From positions 2,356,001-2,420,000 of the forward strand of contig JAYJMM010000116.1 of assembly GCA_037349105.1 (NCBI GenBank): DNA of 64,000 nt. The letters run 5' to 3'. Below are positions 43,950 to 55,600 of the stretch, one piece after another. A program made the translations under genes and the position numbers. The DNA comes from Limnomonas spitsbergensis (Eukaryota > Chlorophyta > Chlorophyceae > Chlamydomonadales). Below the pieces are notes generated by a model. It did no database searches, was not told the origin of the DNA, and worked only from the letters and a program-made list of their open reading frames with translations. Each line of letters begins with the position of its first letter. The first letter of the stretch is position 1.

Positions 43950-46900
43950 ATGGCTTGCTGCAAGCGGTCCAAGGCCTGCTGCTCAAGCAGCAGCAGCATC
44001 GCGCTCCCATCATCAAGCCTCACCAACAGTAATGTCCGCTTCAGCAGCATTCAAACCGTCTTTCTGAGCATCGGCCTGCTTTTCATGACTGCCTCAGGTA
44101 AGGACTAGGGAGTAGGGCCAGTCAGAACTCCCAGCAGGACCAAGATATCATGTGGCAGCAAGCCAGCCTTTTGTGCCTCCTAGTCTCTTAATGACTCCTG
44201 ACTCCGTGTGTTCGAAATAATACAAGTAGCATATTTTTCCAGAGCTACCATAAATACAGGGTATGAGGGTATCCCTGCTGTGCATGTCCCCTTGCTCGAC
44301 ATGCTCATCGCCTCCGCGTTAACCCTAAACCCTAGACCCCGTTCGAATCACCCTTCTGCAGGTCAACTCAAGGATGAGGCCACCTGCCTAGCAGAATATA
44401 CAAAAATCGGGGACATGGGCCTCCTAACGCGCCTTGCTGCCTGTCAGGGCGGGGCAACAGCGGCGTGCTGCGAGGCAGTGAGTTGCGGGGTGCCAGGACT
44501 GGCATGCAGAAAAGCTGAGCAGGCACGACAACAGCGTGCAAGTTGGGTTGCGTTGGTCATGCCGCATACTAAAGAATAAGGCAAGACAAGAACGTACAAG
44601 TTGGGCGGTGCATAATATCGCATGCGTCCCACAGAGCTAGGCAAGACCGACAGCAACAACACCAACAAGAAAAAATCAACAACCTTGATACGACAAAATC
44701 AACAACCTTGATACGACAGAGTCTACCTTTTGCTTTGCAGTTGGGGCTTGATTAATCGTTGAGCACAAGGCCGCCTGTGAGCAGTGGGCAAGGAGCAGGC
44801 TTAAGGAAACACTCAGCGTGAGCTTCATAGTTCCCAGACATGCAAGTGGCCATGTCCCATGCCTCGGCCAAAATGAGCGGCGGCTTCCTTGATCTTTGCC
44901 CGTCCATTTATTTGCAAGCGGCATTTCTTTTCACCTGTGATGCCGACTCAAGCACCTCGATCCCTGAGATCACAGCCCCTTCTGTATATATCCATATATC
45001 CATATATCCATATATATCTGTATACCGTATATATATATATGTATATCTGTATATATATATCCATATATCTGTATATCTGTATATATATATGACTGGCTTA
45101 CCGGTACGCCTGATTAACATATGTCTATTATGCCTGTGCCCTCCTGCAGTCGCTGAACCTGGCCGGGCTCCGTCCACAGGCGCCGCTGGCAGGATGTGAG
45201 TCGAGCCTTATACATTCCAACCCTCGATCAGTCCATATGCAGTGGACCAGGCTTTCGGGTTTCGGGCTTAGGGTTTAGGTTGAGGATTTAGGGTTTCTGT
45301 TAGGTGCCATGCTATCCGGGAATAGGAGATAGGTTGGTTCCATGGATGCAAGGTTTGAATTTAAGATATAACAGCATGTGATTGGCTGAACCAGAAATGC
45401 ACGGGTCTGTGTAGTGTTGTTCGTGCAAAGGGACCCGTGGCTTGGTCTAGTCTTAATAAGCAGTGTCATATTCACGCCCCAGGGGAAGGGCTCTGGGTGC
45501 CACGCTGGCCCTGGGAAAGGGCTCTGGGTGCCACGCTGGCCCTGGGAAAGGGCTCTGGGTGCCACGCTGGCCCTGGGAAACAGCTCAGGGTGCCACGCTG
45601 GCCATGGGAAAGGGCTCTGGGTGCCACGCTGGCCCTGGGAAAGGGCTCTGGGTGCCACGCTGGCCCTGGGAAAGGGCTCTGGGTGCCACGCTGGCCCTGG
45701 AAAAGAGCTCAGGGTGCCACGCTGGCCCTGGGAAAGGGCTCTGGGTGCCACGCTGGCCCTGGGAAAGGGCTCTGGGTGCCACGCTGGCCCTGGGAAAGGG
45801 CTCTGGGTGCCACGCTGGCCCTGGGAAAGGGCTCTGGGTGCCACGCTGGCCCTGGGAAAGGGCTCTGGGTGCCACGCTGGCCCTGCTTCAGCAAGTCTTC
45901 GACTTCAATCCTTCCTGTTTTTTTGCTTTCTGATGGGCACCAAGAGGGTGCACGAGGCTAGCCCCTGCAAACCAACGTCTCTAGCCCATGCTAAACTGGC
46001 AACTGTCCGAACCAGCACAGATAGTTGCAGCCGGCCCCTGCCAAAAGCAGTATCCCCCCACCCATGGACATCATTACCTCTCCAGGCCGTCGACCGCCCG
46101 GAGCATACTTAGCTGAGCCTGTTAACCTGGCGTTCCCACCCATGCTAAAACAGGCCTCTGCTACAAGCCTCAGCTGGATCAGGTATTGGCCACCATTGGC
46201 AGCAACTCCCTGGCGAAATCTCTCGGCATCACACCAGCCGCCGTTGTTGGACTGTGAGTAATAAGCTCCGCTCAGGAGTCAGGACTGATCTGCGCATATA
46301 TAGATAAAGGACAATTTTTTTAGTGTCCGAGTACCATGAACACTTGAGGGTTGTGACAAAGGGGTGAGCTGCACCTGCAGCATCCTAAACCTGCACGAAG
46401 CTACTTAGGGCTCAGGGCCTTTGGCTCGTGGTTAAGGGTTTGGAACTTTGGGATTATGGCTGATGGCACAGGGCTTGGGGCTAGGGGTTATAATGTGCCC
46501 CAGGCCGTAACCTTGAAAGTAATGTTGATCTTCCTTTCATGTAGCTGATGCGTTTGCCTGGATCCCCACAGAAGGAAAGGAAAGGATTCGGGTTAAGGAT
46601 TACACAAAAATTGAGACGATAGAGACTGAATCCCCCCACATGAAAGTAACGTATGCATGAGGTGCGGGCGTTTGGCATCATTCCAAACGCTGGGGCATGT
46701 AATGAGAAAGGTGTACAGGGCTATATGTACCTCCAGAATCTCAGGAATAGTCTTTGAACGTTTAAGCTACTATCACCTTCGCATGGAAGTTCGTGGCCCT
46801 TCATAAATAATGCGAGTTCGTGACTACCAGATCAAGGTTGAGGGTTGAGGGTTAATGGGCAAGGTCTAGGGTTAGGGTTTAGGGTTAAGGCTGAGGGTTT

Positions 46901-49663
46901 AGGGGGCTGACGGTTTAGGGGGCTGAGGGTTTAGGGGGCTGAGGGTTTGGAGGGCTGAGGGTTTAGGGATTTGAGTGCGCTGCACTGGCTGCAGTCCACC
47001 TTTGGCAACCGCCGACGGCCACCCCAGGGCATATGGATGCTACATCTTGCCCGCCTTAAAGCAGTGGCACAAACAGCAGGGCTTGCTGCACCAAGCTCCT
47101 TCGCTTTTTGGCCGTGATGTAGCTGAGTTGCAGCTGAAGCAACATTCAATTCCTTCAGCTACAACTGGAAATTAAAATGCGCACCTCGTTTTTTGGCAGT
47201 GATGTAGCTGAGGTGTAGCTGAAGCGGCATTCAATTCCTACAGCTACAACTGAATGTTAAATCCGCACTGGCGACTACCGCACCTGAACCCCTGATGTGT
47301 TAAAAGCCCCCGGTACCTTCTTGGCAGCCGCAGTGCTCATTAATTTTCCTCATGCCGCCCTCCACTATGCGGAGGAGCGGGTTTTGGATGTGTGAGGCTA
47401 CAAAACAAGCAACCTCCACTACGTGGAGGCCTAGTTTTGGGCCACCTTGTGCCCCGGTGCCTTCTTGGCAACCGCAGGGCTTAATTTTCCTCATGCAACC
47501 TAGAGCTAGTGGTTTGGAGGTGGCTCTTGCTGCTGCTCGTCACAGGTTCCAGAATACAATCAAGGGATCCTCATTAATTCATCATGCGTGCCTCTAGCCT
47601 CCCTAATACCTTGGTCCACGTCGCCGCACACGGCAGGCTGCGGATGTGCCGCATTAAGTTTGCTGTAGGGGACACCGGCACCACAGAAGGGAGCATAATC
47701 CTGCACACGATTCACCCCGTACTCGGTTCACGGTCACATGTCCCATGCACCAATTTTGATGTTCTGTTGGACTGTAAACACTTCACAAACTAGTCTACCC
47801 GTTTGCTTCCGGCCTCACTGATGTGCCGCATCACGTTTGCAGTAGGGGGCACCGGCACTGAATCAGGGGGCGTAATCCTGCACACTATTCACCCTGTTTG
47901 CCCCCGGCCTCGCTGAAACCTGGGTCCCTGCTCTTGCCCCACCCTTCAGGCTGCAGCAGTGCGGCGTCCCGTCTACAGGCGGCACCGGGGCCGCTGCATG
48001 CCCTACTGCTGGCGGCGCTCTATCAGCCTCACCCCAGGAAGCTCCCGTGAAGGAGGAGAAGAAGGAGGAGATCCTGCCCAGCAGTCCACCCATCCCAGTC
48101 CCGCCCAGCCCGATTCCACCCAGCCCAGTGCCGCCTAGCCCAATGCCGCCTAGCCCAGTCCCACCCAGCCCGATTCCACCCAGCCCAGTGCCGCCTAACC
48201 CAATGCCGCCTAGCCCAGTCCCACCCAGCCCGATTCCACCCAGCCCAGTGCTGCCTAGCCCAATGTCGCCTAGCCCAGTCCCACCCAGCCCGATTCCACC
48301 CAGCCCAGTGCTGCCTAGCCCAATGTCGCCTAGCCCAGTCCCACCCAGCCCGATTCCACCCAGCCCAGTGCTGCCTAACCCAATGCCGCCTAGCCCAGTC
48401 CCACCCAGCCCGATTCCACCCAGCCCAGTGCTGCCTAGCCCAATGTCGCCTAGCCCAGTCCCACCCAGCCCGATTCCACCCAGCCCAGTGCCGCCTAACC
48501 CAATGCCGCCTAGCCCAGTCCCACCCAGCCCGATTCCACCCAGCCCAGTGCTGCCTAGCCCAATGTCGCCTAGCCCAGTCCCACCCAGCCCGATTCCACC
48601 CAGCCCAGTGCCGCCTAACCCAATGCCGCCTAGCCCAGTCCCACCCAGCCCGATTCCACCCAGCCCAGTGCTGCCTAGCCCAATGTCGCCTAGCCCAGTC
48701 CCACCCAGCCCGATTCCACCCAGCCCAGTGCCGCCTAACCCAATGCCGCCTAGCCCAGTCCCACCCAGCCCGATTCCACCCAGCCCAGTGCTGCCTAGCC
48801 CAATGTCGCCTAGCCCAGTCCCACCCAGCCCGATTCCACCCAGCCCAGTGCTGCCTAGCCCAATGTCGCCTAGCCCAGTCCCACCCAGCCCGATTCCACC
48901 CAGCCCAGTGCTGCCTAGCCCAATGTCGCCTAGCCCAGTCCCACCCAGCCCTGTCCCCAAGGTGGAGGAAAATACAGTGGTGATCAAGCCCAGCAGTCCA
49001 CCCAGCCCAGTACCGCCCAGCCCTGCAGCCCCAACCGCAGCCCCAGCAACGAGCCCCAAGGCTGTCACGATGTCACTGCTGTACTTGGCACCAACATTTC
49101 TGAAGGCAACAACTCCTTCCCCAAGTGTACAGAAGCCCATCCTTTCATTTCCGCTTTACTCGGCGCTACTCAAGGCACCAGTGCCTTCCCTAGGGGGACA
49201 GAAGGCCTTCGGTTCGTATCTTCTGCAAACAACACAGAAGGAGGTGCGAGATGACACCAACAGGTTTCTTTGTACGGAATACTGCATCACTCAGTAGTAA
49301 AGGGGCCAAACCTGAGGTGGCCGTTGTGACCAAACCACTTAAAAATTGTCTTTGCTGTGATACGTGCAAGAAACTCATTTTGATGGCATCGTTTGTTGGT
49401 GGTACCATGCTGGTGAACGGGTTGTACGTGGGGAGTTGGTTAAGTGCCCCACCTGGCATCAGCTGCATCATCAAATCCAAATTCAAACTTTAAACCACCA
49501 CCCTCTCCGATGCCAACAGGCCGCACCCCCTGCGCCGATCCAGATGCCCATCATTGACAGGCTGCGGGAGAACGCTGCGTCAGCGCAAGAAAAGGTGAAG
49601 GCGAATGTCGCGTCGGCACGAGAAACGGTTAAGTCCGTGTTCCAATCACTCCATCAGGGTTAA
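43950..49663 (+). CDS. Eight-cysteine (LTP/AAI-type) domain fused to Pro-rich repeat, secreted
   Basis: Exons 43950-44097, 44362-44477, 45150-45195, 46154-46253, 47950-48961, 49520-49663; phases 1,0,1,2,0 match; 521 residues. The N-terminus has Cys/Ser-rich residues 1-34 then a hydrophobic helix ([14 protein letters not shown]), a signal peptide or anchor. Residues 58-153 hold exactly C-x18-C-x7-CC-x17-C-x1-C-x34-C-x11-C, the ordered eight-cysteine motif of plant non-specific lipid transfer proteins and hybrid Pro-rich proteins, including [19 protein letters not shown] before Cys 7. Residues from about 180 form 14 near-identical 20-residue repeats ([20 protein letters not shown]), typical of hydroxyproline-rich wall glycoproteins. 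The last exon gives an amphipathic tail ([20 protein letters not shown]). The exon 5 donor (AAG|GTGGAG) is moderate; reading through would give a different tail ending at 49297. Likely extracellular; ligand unknown. Confidence 0.78.
44983..45092. repeat. TATATATCC/TATATCTG AT-rich microsatellite
   Basis: Alternating TATATATCCA, TATATCTG and (TA)n in intron 2 of the eight-cysteine gene. Confidence 0.92.
45477..45886. repeat. 31-bp satellite, 13 copies
   Basis: ggctctgggtgccacgctgg plus CCCTGGGAAAG, in intron 3 of the eight-cysteine gene. Two units read CAGCTCAGGG or GAGCTCAGGG instead. The 31-bp period keeps several frames open on both strands; none is a gene. Confidence 0.94.
46835..46980. 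repeat. TTTAGGG / GAGGGTTTAGGGGGCT telomere-like repeats
   Basis: Degenerate TTTAGGG units followed by five GGGGGCTGAGGGTTTAG-type units, intronic. Confidence 0.85.
46990..47265 (-). mobile_element. Family A element, inverted, with duplicated end
   Basis: The complement of the family A order is seen: CAGCAGGGCTTGCTGCACCA, then GATGTAGCTGAGTTGCAGCTGAAG. The terminal segment GGCAGTGATGTAGCTGAGGTGTAGCTG is repeated once. Confidence 0.6.
47300..47920. repeat. Two nested degenerate duplications before exon 5
   Basis: ACCTTCTTGGCAGCCGCAGTG...TTAATTTTCCTCATGC recurs at about 47315 and 47457. GATGTGCCGCAT(T/C)A(A/C)GTTTGC...CACCGGCAC recurs at about 47644 and 47820. A family B fragment is at 47730-47790. 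Confidence 0.7.
48047..48950. repeat. 60-bp coding minisatellite
   Basis: Fourteen units of exactly 60 bp inside exon 5 of the eight-cysteine gene, keeping frame (20 residues each). Variation is limited to CTGCCTAGC/CCGCCTAAC and ATGTCG/ATGCCG, two unit types that largely alternate. Confidence 0.95.
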
Positions 49664-49807
49664 CCCCCTGGCTAACAAAGAATACCTGGAAGGTCCCATT
49701 ACTCCATCAGGGCTAACCCCCTGGCTTACGAGGAATCCCGGCTTACGAATGGCTTACGAAGAAGCACTGGAAGGCAGTGACTGCTGCTGATGAGTGATGA
49801 CAGCCCT

Positions 49808-49905
49808 TTCTGTGGCTGAATTACGTAGCTGAGTTTCAGTCACCGTAATTTCAAGGCACATTCAGCTACTTTTACCGGGAAGGGACCCTAATCACTGACA
49901 CAAAT
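49808..49905 (+). mobile_element. Dispersed ~95-bp repeat (family C), copy 2
   Basis: GTGGCTGAATTACGTAGCTG, then AGTTTCAGTCACCGTAATTT, then CAAGGCACATTCAGCTACTT. Same order as 41148-41245. Confidence 0.75.
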
Positions 49906-51959
49906 TTTGAACTACGGCACAATTGCACAGCACTGACTGGAAGGCAGTGACTGTTGCTGATTTGGGAAAGGAAATGTGTACGTGTAACGTTGACCCTTCG
50001 ACTTTTAATGTGAAGGGTACGTAACCCGACTTTGAAGCAGCTGTCTACCAGGAATCATCCGGGGTATGGCTGCAGGATGAACCACTCAGTTGTGGCTGCT
50101 GGGGGGCTGGGAGTCCTCAACATGATGAGGTAAACGGTAGACATGAGGTATACAATTTACAAATGTGATTTTCTGGCAGGTGATATTTCCTGTTATCCTC
50201 CAAAGTGCTTTTGATGAATGTAAACAGTTAAGTTTAATATTCTGACTTTCAGCATCATATGTATGCTTATCTGACTTATCAACCAGAACAGGTTTCATGC
50301 TGCCACCTGAGTGTATCTGATAGCTCGCACTTCTGAGGCCACGCTTCCTTAAGTGCTGAGACACTTGCTTTGCCCCTGCACGGACGTACCTCCACGGTGT
50401 GAACCCAAAATTTATTCACTGAGCGGACAGTCGGGTCCTTCAAGGTATAGGGATTTGAGAAAACTGTTTGAGGTTTGTTCACAGGTGCGAACCAGGCAAC
50501 CCCCCCAAAACAGTATGTTTTCAAGTTCCTGGGGACGTTCATTACTGGTGTAAATGCAACAGAGTTTGTGTTGACGCGCTCAGCTGCTATGTGCATACCT
50601 TGACATCGCCCAAATAATGCGAAACCCAAGACTTACGCAATGACCCTCCATTACGAATCACGGTACCAGGAACCGAAAGCTTGAATGTTTCAGAGGCTGG
50701 CTGTTAGTCCTTAAACGTATCTCTGGTCGACGAGCTACCCAGTAGGGTGTGGATGGATATTCTTAGTAGGTCCATGAAACTATGGGCAGAGGAGCAATGG
50801 ACTTCCCAACAGCTGGCACAAAGCTCACGCAACTCATCCAATCCGCATTACATCCAGTGCTGTGCAATTGCGCTGTAATTCAAAATCAAGGACCGGAATT
50901 GGCACAGCACTCATTACATCACGCACTAAAGCTTCAGACTCCATTCGGAAAATGATCAATTTATTCAGAAATACTGCAAGTATGCAGTGAAACCCTCAAC
51001 CCACCCATTGCCGGCATGTCAGAGCTCGGACCTGGATGAGGATCCGACAGTGGGAAACCGTTCCCATGAGGACATGCAACAGCACAGAGTGCACGTTGGG
51101 CGCCCACACGGTCGAGCCTTTTTGAGCAGGGCCCACGGGTGTAACGTCATTGATAGAGTCAACATCACCCTCAAAAAATCACTGCAATCCAGGAGTCGAT
51201 GCTCTCAAAAAACATTTCCACATCCGCACTCGACTGTCATTCCTTCACACTCATCTTCGTCCCTACACGCTGCAAATGCTGCAAGCCCTGACACTGCACA
51301 GCCTCTGCACCAAAGGAGGTACCATGAGGGCTACCAAGGAAGCACGACAGCGGTGCAGGAGAAACAGCACACTTGGGCAGGGCAAACACTTTATGTTTCA
51401 CCAGGGCAATCGGTATATAACTCTCTGGTATATTACTACATAAGCCACAAAGATTGGAAGTACTCCAATAAAGCACTCCAGAGATCCCTTGAAGCCAGGG
51501 TGTGGAAACAGACCACAGGCATTGCTATTTTTATGTGCTAAAAAAAACTGAAACCGACTTTATACATTGGACTGTGCAGCCTCCAAGATCCCCCAAACAC
51601 AGGCACCTTAAATGATGGGACCCAATGCAAGAATGGCATCCGAGCTTGCCTGGCCCCAAGGAGGGATTTCATGACCGAGCAGGACTTCAAAGAAAGTGCA
51701 AACTCATTATGACAGACTGTATAAAAGGAAGCTACGCCCTGTGGGAGGCGCGAGAGTTAAGGTAACAGCGCAGCCTGGGCCAAAGGTGCATCCGCAATAT
51801 TACCGTATGACAGACTGCATCATGATGTATGAAAGAGCACAAGAGCGAGAGAGAGCAGCAGGGCAGTTTGCTACCCGGCATGGGCTGATTTGCCACCTAG
51901 GGAGACGCCGTGTGGCCCTCAGAGCATAGTAAGCAGGGCAATCAATCAGTGTTTCTTGA

Positions 51960-52100
51960 TTGTGACTCAGCTACATGTCAGCTACACTCCTGCCTCCGGC
52001 CAGAGACCCCGACCAGGGCCAGCCCTGCTGCTTTCGCCGCCAGACATAGGCCGGTCCAGGTTTGGTCCCAATCAAGCCCTTGGCAGCTGCGGGGCTGCCT
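51960..52100 (+). mobile_element. Family A dispersed element copy
   Basis: GACTCAGCTACATGTCAGCT, then CTGCCTCCGGCCAGAGACCC, then ATAGGCCGGTCCAGGTTTGG, then AAGCCCTTGGCAGCTGCGGG. Closest to the copy at 58310. Confidence 0.65.
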
Positions 52101-52616
52101 GCTAAATGTAGAATTGTGGCCGAAAAAAGAAATACTGCAATCAAGGCGGGAAATCTCAATGATGTCCATGGCCAGCCACGCCCACACACGGCTCGGCCCG
52201 AACAGCAGCATGCCCAACATTATGTTTCCTGGTAGTTATGTTTGACGTTGGGAGTCAAGGGGACACTCCAGATTTTTTTATTGATGCCCTGCTTCCTGCG
52301 GATGGATGGCTGGGCATGTTCTTGGGCTGTTGCAGCGTCAAGCGCACATGCTCGGACTGACCACAGCGGGTGGATGTAAGCCACACATGGCCTGCCATGC
52401 CTCACATGGTCTGTCAACACTGGTGGGATCAGCACGGCGCTTCCGCCCACTGCCCAAGCAACCAGGACAGCACAAGCCGCCAGAACTGCACAAGCTGCAA
52501 ATGAGCTGCTAGCAGCAGGCGGCCGCCGCTGCCGCCGGATTTGCAGGCCGCGGCAGGCCGCCGCCGCCCCCCCGAGGCTTCCCTTCTGCTGCATCAGGAT
52601 GCTGAGGCTGGCGGGT

Positions 52617-55600
52617 TCAAGCCGCACCGCCTTGACCGCGCATTAAGGACGCTGCGGCGGAATCCTCCTGGAGTGCTCGCTGGGTGCCCAGCTTGTCAAG
52701 CCAGCCTGGGAGGAGTGCGGCGGCAGGCCCGCGTGCTGCCTCGCCCCCGGTGTCTTGCGGCGCGTCCTGATCCGGCTCATACTCACCGGAGGGGTCTTCG
52801 TGACCGGGAGCTCTCTCTGCAAGACAGGCAAGACGGTTTGTTTGCTCAGTAAGTGGTCATGCACAACCGAAGGATCCTCATGCCCCGGATGATCCTCATG
52901 CAGTCATGCCCCGGATGATCTGGGCCGGAGCTCTGTCTGGGTAGGGTTTAGGGTTAAGGGGGAAACTGCCCAATAGCAGTGATTATGTTTTCAGCTACAA
53001 GGTCACGTTCCGCAGGTCGCCCTGCGGCCGCCAAAGGCCTGATGGGGACCTCACCTGGACTGGCCTACGGCTGGTGGCCAAAGCATCAAGGCTGACCACA
53101 AAGGGGGCCTCAAACCAGAGACCGGAATGTAGCTGAAATGTAGCTGTGTCATGAAAGCGAAACTGCAGCCCAGAGCTCTGCCTGTGTAAAGTTTAGGTGG
53201 AAACCGCCCAAGAGCTCTGTCTGTGTAGGGTGAAGGGCTAAGGGTTCAGGAGAAACTGCCCAAGAGCTCTGTCTGTGTAGGGTTAAGGGCTAAGGGTTTA
53301 GAAGAAACTGCCCTAGAGCTCTGTCTGTGTAGGGTGAAGGGCTAAGGGTTCAGGAGAAACTGCCCAAGAGCTCTGTCTGTGTAGGGTGAAGGGCTAAGGG
53401 TTCAGGAGAAACTGCCCAAGAGCTCTGTCTGTGTAGGGTTAAGGGCTAAGGGTTTAGAAGAAACTGCCCAAGAGCTCTGTCTGTGTAGGGTTAAGGGCTA
53501 AGGGTTAAGGAGAAACTGCCCTAGAGCTCTGTCTGTGTAGGGTGAAGGGCTAAGGGTTTAGGAGAAACTCCCCTAGAGCTCTGGCTGTGTAGGGTTAAGG
53601 GTTTAGTATTAAGGGGAAAACTGCCCAAGAGATCTGTCTGTCGGACCAATAGTGTTCCTCTGTTCATTCAACAATCAGTGAATCAGGCACAGCAAGGAAA
53701 CCAACTACAAGCTTTGCCGATTTAATCGAGGATCAGATTCCTTAGTGCGTGCGTGAACAGTTTGACAAGCCATACTCATATGAGGAAAACATACAGAGCA
53801 CGGCGAGAGTAATTTGTAACTCTACGAGCAGAAGCTTCGATTCCACATTAATCCCTCACACTTAGATACACACGCCCACACTTCAACCAAGCCTTTGGCC
53901 TTGTTGCGCAGCGTGGTCGTGCAGCAACCATGATGCTGCACGACCACGCTGCACCATTAAGCTGTGCTGCGTGGTCGTGCAGCATTATGGTTGAACCAAA
54001 AGTGTGAAGGAGAAGAAATCCAGGATTCAGCTCTTGCACAAAGACTGGTAACTCGCTCACTGTGACTTAAAACAAGCTCGTTAAGTTACACTTCCTCCAC
54101 AATGGCGTGGATAGAGGTGGCGGTACTGCCAGGAGTACTGCCAGGAGGACTGCAGTACTGACAGGAGTACTGCCAAGAGGACTGCGATACTGCCAGGAGG
54201 ACTGCGGTCCTGCCAGGAGTACTGCGGCACTGGCAGGAGTACTGGCAGGAGTACTGCATTACTGACATGAGTACTGCCATGAGTCCTGCAGTACTGCCAG
54301 GAAGTACCAGCACTGTTTATCCTAGGGTGCATCAGCTACACTTGATGTACATCACGGCCCGTGGCCGGGGGGCGGGGGAGGGGGGACTGAAGCAGCAAGC
54401 CCTGCGCCTTGGACTACATGCCTGCAGCCGGTCAAGTTTTAATCCCAATTGACTCAGCAGCAGCTTGACCATAGACTGCCAGAGGTGGTCCATTGGGCAC
54501 ATGAGCACGCAAGGGGTGCTGCCAGCAAGTCAGTGTTGTTTCCCTTATGAACAGCATGCGCCATCTTCCTCCTACCCCCCCCCCCCCACCACCATCCCCC
54601 TCCTACCCCCCCCCCCCACCATCCCCCTCCTCCTACCAAGGTTGCCAAGCGCCTCATGGTGATGATCGTGGCCATGGAAGGCTGCCAGCGAGTAAGTTCT
54701 ATTGCCCTCGTGAACAGCATGCGACAACGACGCCAGCGCCCTCCTGCCCCCCCCCCACACACACCAGCCCCCTCCTCCTACCAAGGTGCCCTTGTCCCTC
54801 ATGGTGATGATGGTGGCCGTGAGAGGCTGCTTCTACCGGACCCCAGGGCACATCAATCTCCCTGAATGTCGCGTTGCCGGTAAACAAGGACTCCAGCTCG
54901 GGCACCTGCACACACGTAGCACAAATAAAATGACACCAAACATGCACGCAAATTGCATGGGTTGACACTTGAGAGACCTCTGGGGAGCAATGCGGAGATG
55001 AGGGCAAGCCAGGAGGTTTTAATCGAAATAGTTGAGAGAACGGACCACCTCTGACAGGCTATAGTGAAGCTGCTGCTGTGTCAATTGGGATAAAAACTTG
55101 ACCGGCTGCAGGCATGTAGTCCAAGGAGCAGGGCTTGCTGCAACATGCCCCCCCCCCATCCTACTAGATCAAATCTCACATACAGACCGTCAGTGATGAT
55201 TCAAGCAAGACCGTCAGAGATGATTCAAGCAAGAAAAAGAACCTTTGATTACGTCCCAACATTCATAAAGCCAGTGACATCACAGCACGAGGATCGACCC
55301 TCACCGTCATGAGCAAGGCGCGTGGCTCAGAGTCTGCTGATCCATACGTGATGTACACCAGGCCCTCTGCGTTGACATCAAGCCCGCTCACAAACGCCAC
55401 GTAGGAGGTCCGCTGCACAAGGGGGAGGAAGAGGATCTGGTTACAGCCTGTGGGTGAGATCTAGATCCTGATCTAGATACAGGACTGCTGTGGACCAGAG
55501 ATACACAGCTGTCTTCTCCCAGACCAGGCCTTGTGGAGATACTGTCTTCCCCTTCCATCCTGACACAGTTCAAATTTGAAATTTCCCGTTCAAACGCGGA

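Larger units (their letters stand above)
49664..52616. other. Intergenic, no gene supported
   Basis: A direct copy of the preceding gene's stop region, TACTCCATCAGGGCTAACCC (about 49701-49720, versus TCACTCCATCAGGGTTAACC at 49648), is followed by family C copy 2 (49808-49905). The rest is unique DNA with short unsupported ORFs. A family A copy lies at 51965-52095. Confidence 0.5.

Noticed and set aside
44208..44579. Stand-alone 123-codon ORF containing the first four cysteines
   Set aside because: Only 44362-44477 is exonic; the upstream part contains telomere-like CCCTAAACCC and the downstream part follows a consensus GTGAGT donor.
47863..49140. 425-codon minus-strand Gly/Leu/Ile-rich ORF
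   Set aside because: Antisense of the PPSP repeat exon; the plus frame continues from phase-matched upstream exons, the minus frame does not.
52220..52627. Minus-strand ORF with an Ala/Val membrane-like stretch
   Set aside because: Overlaps the GH130-like last exon in another frame; no acceptor or start supports it, and Ala-rich GC DNA often looks hydrophobic.
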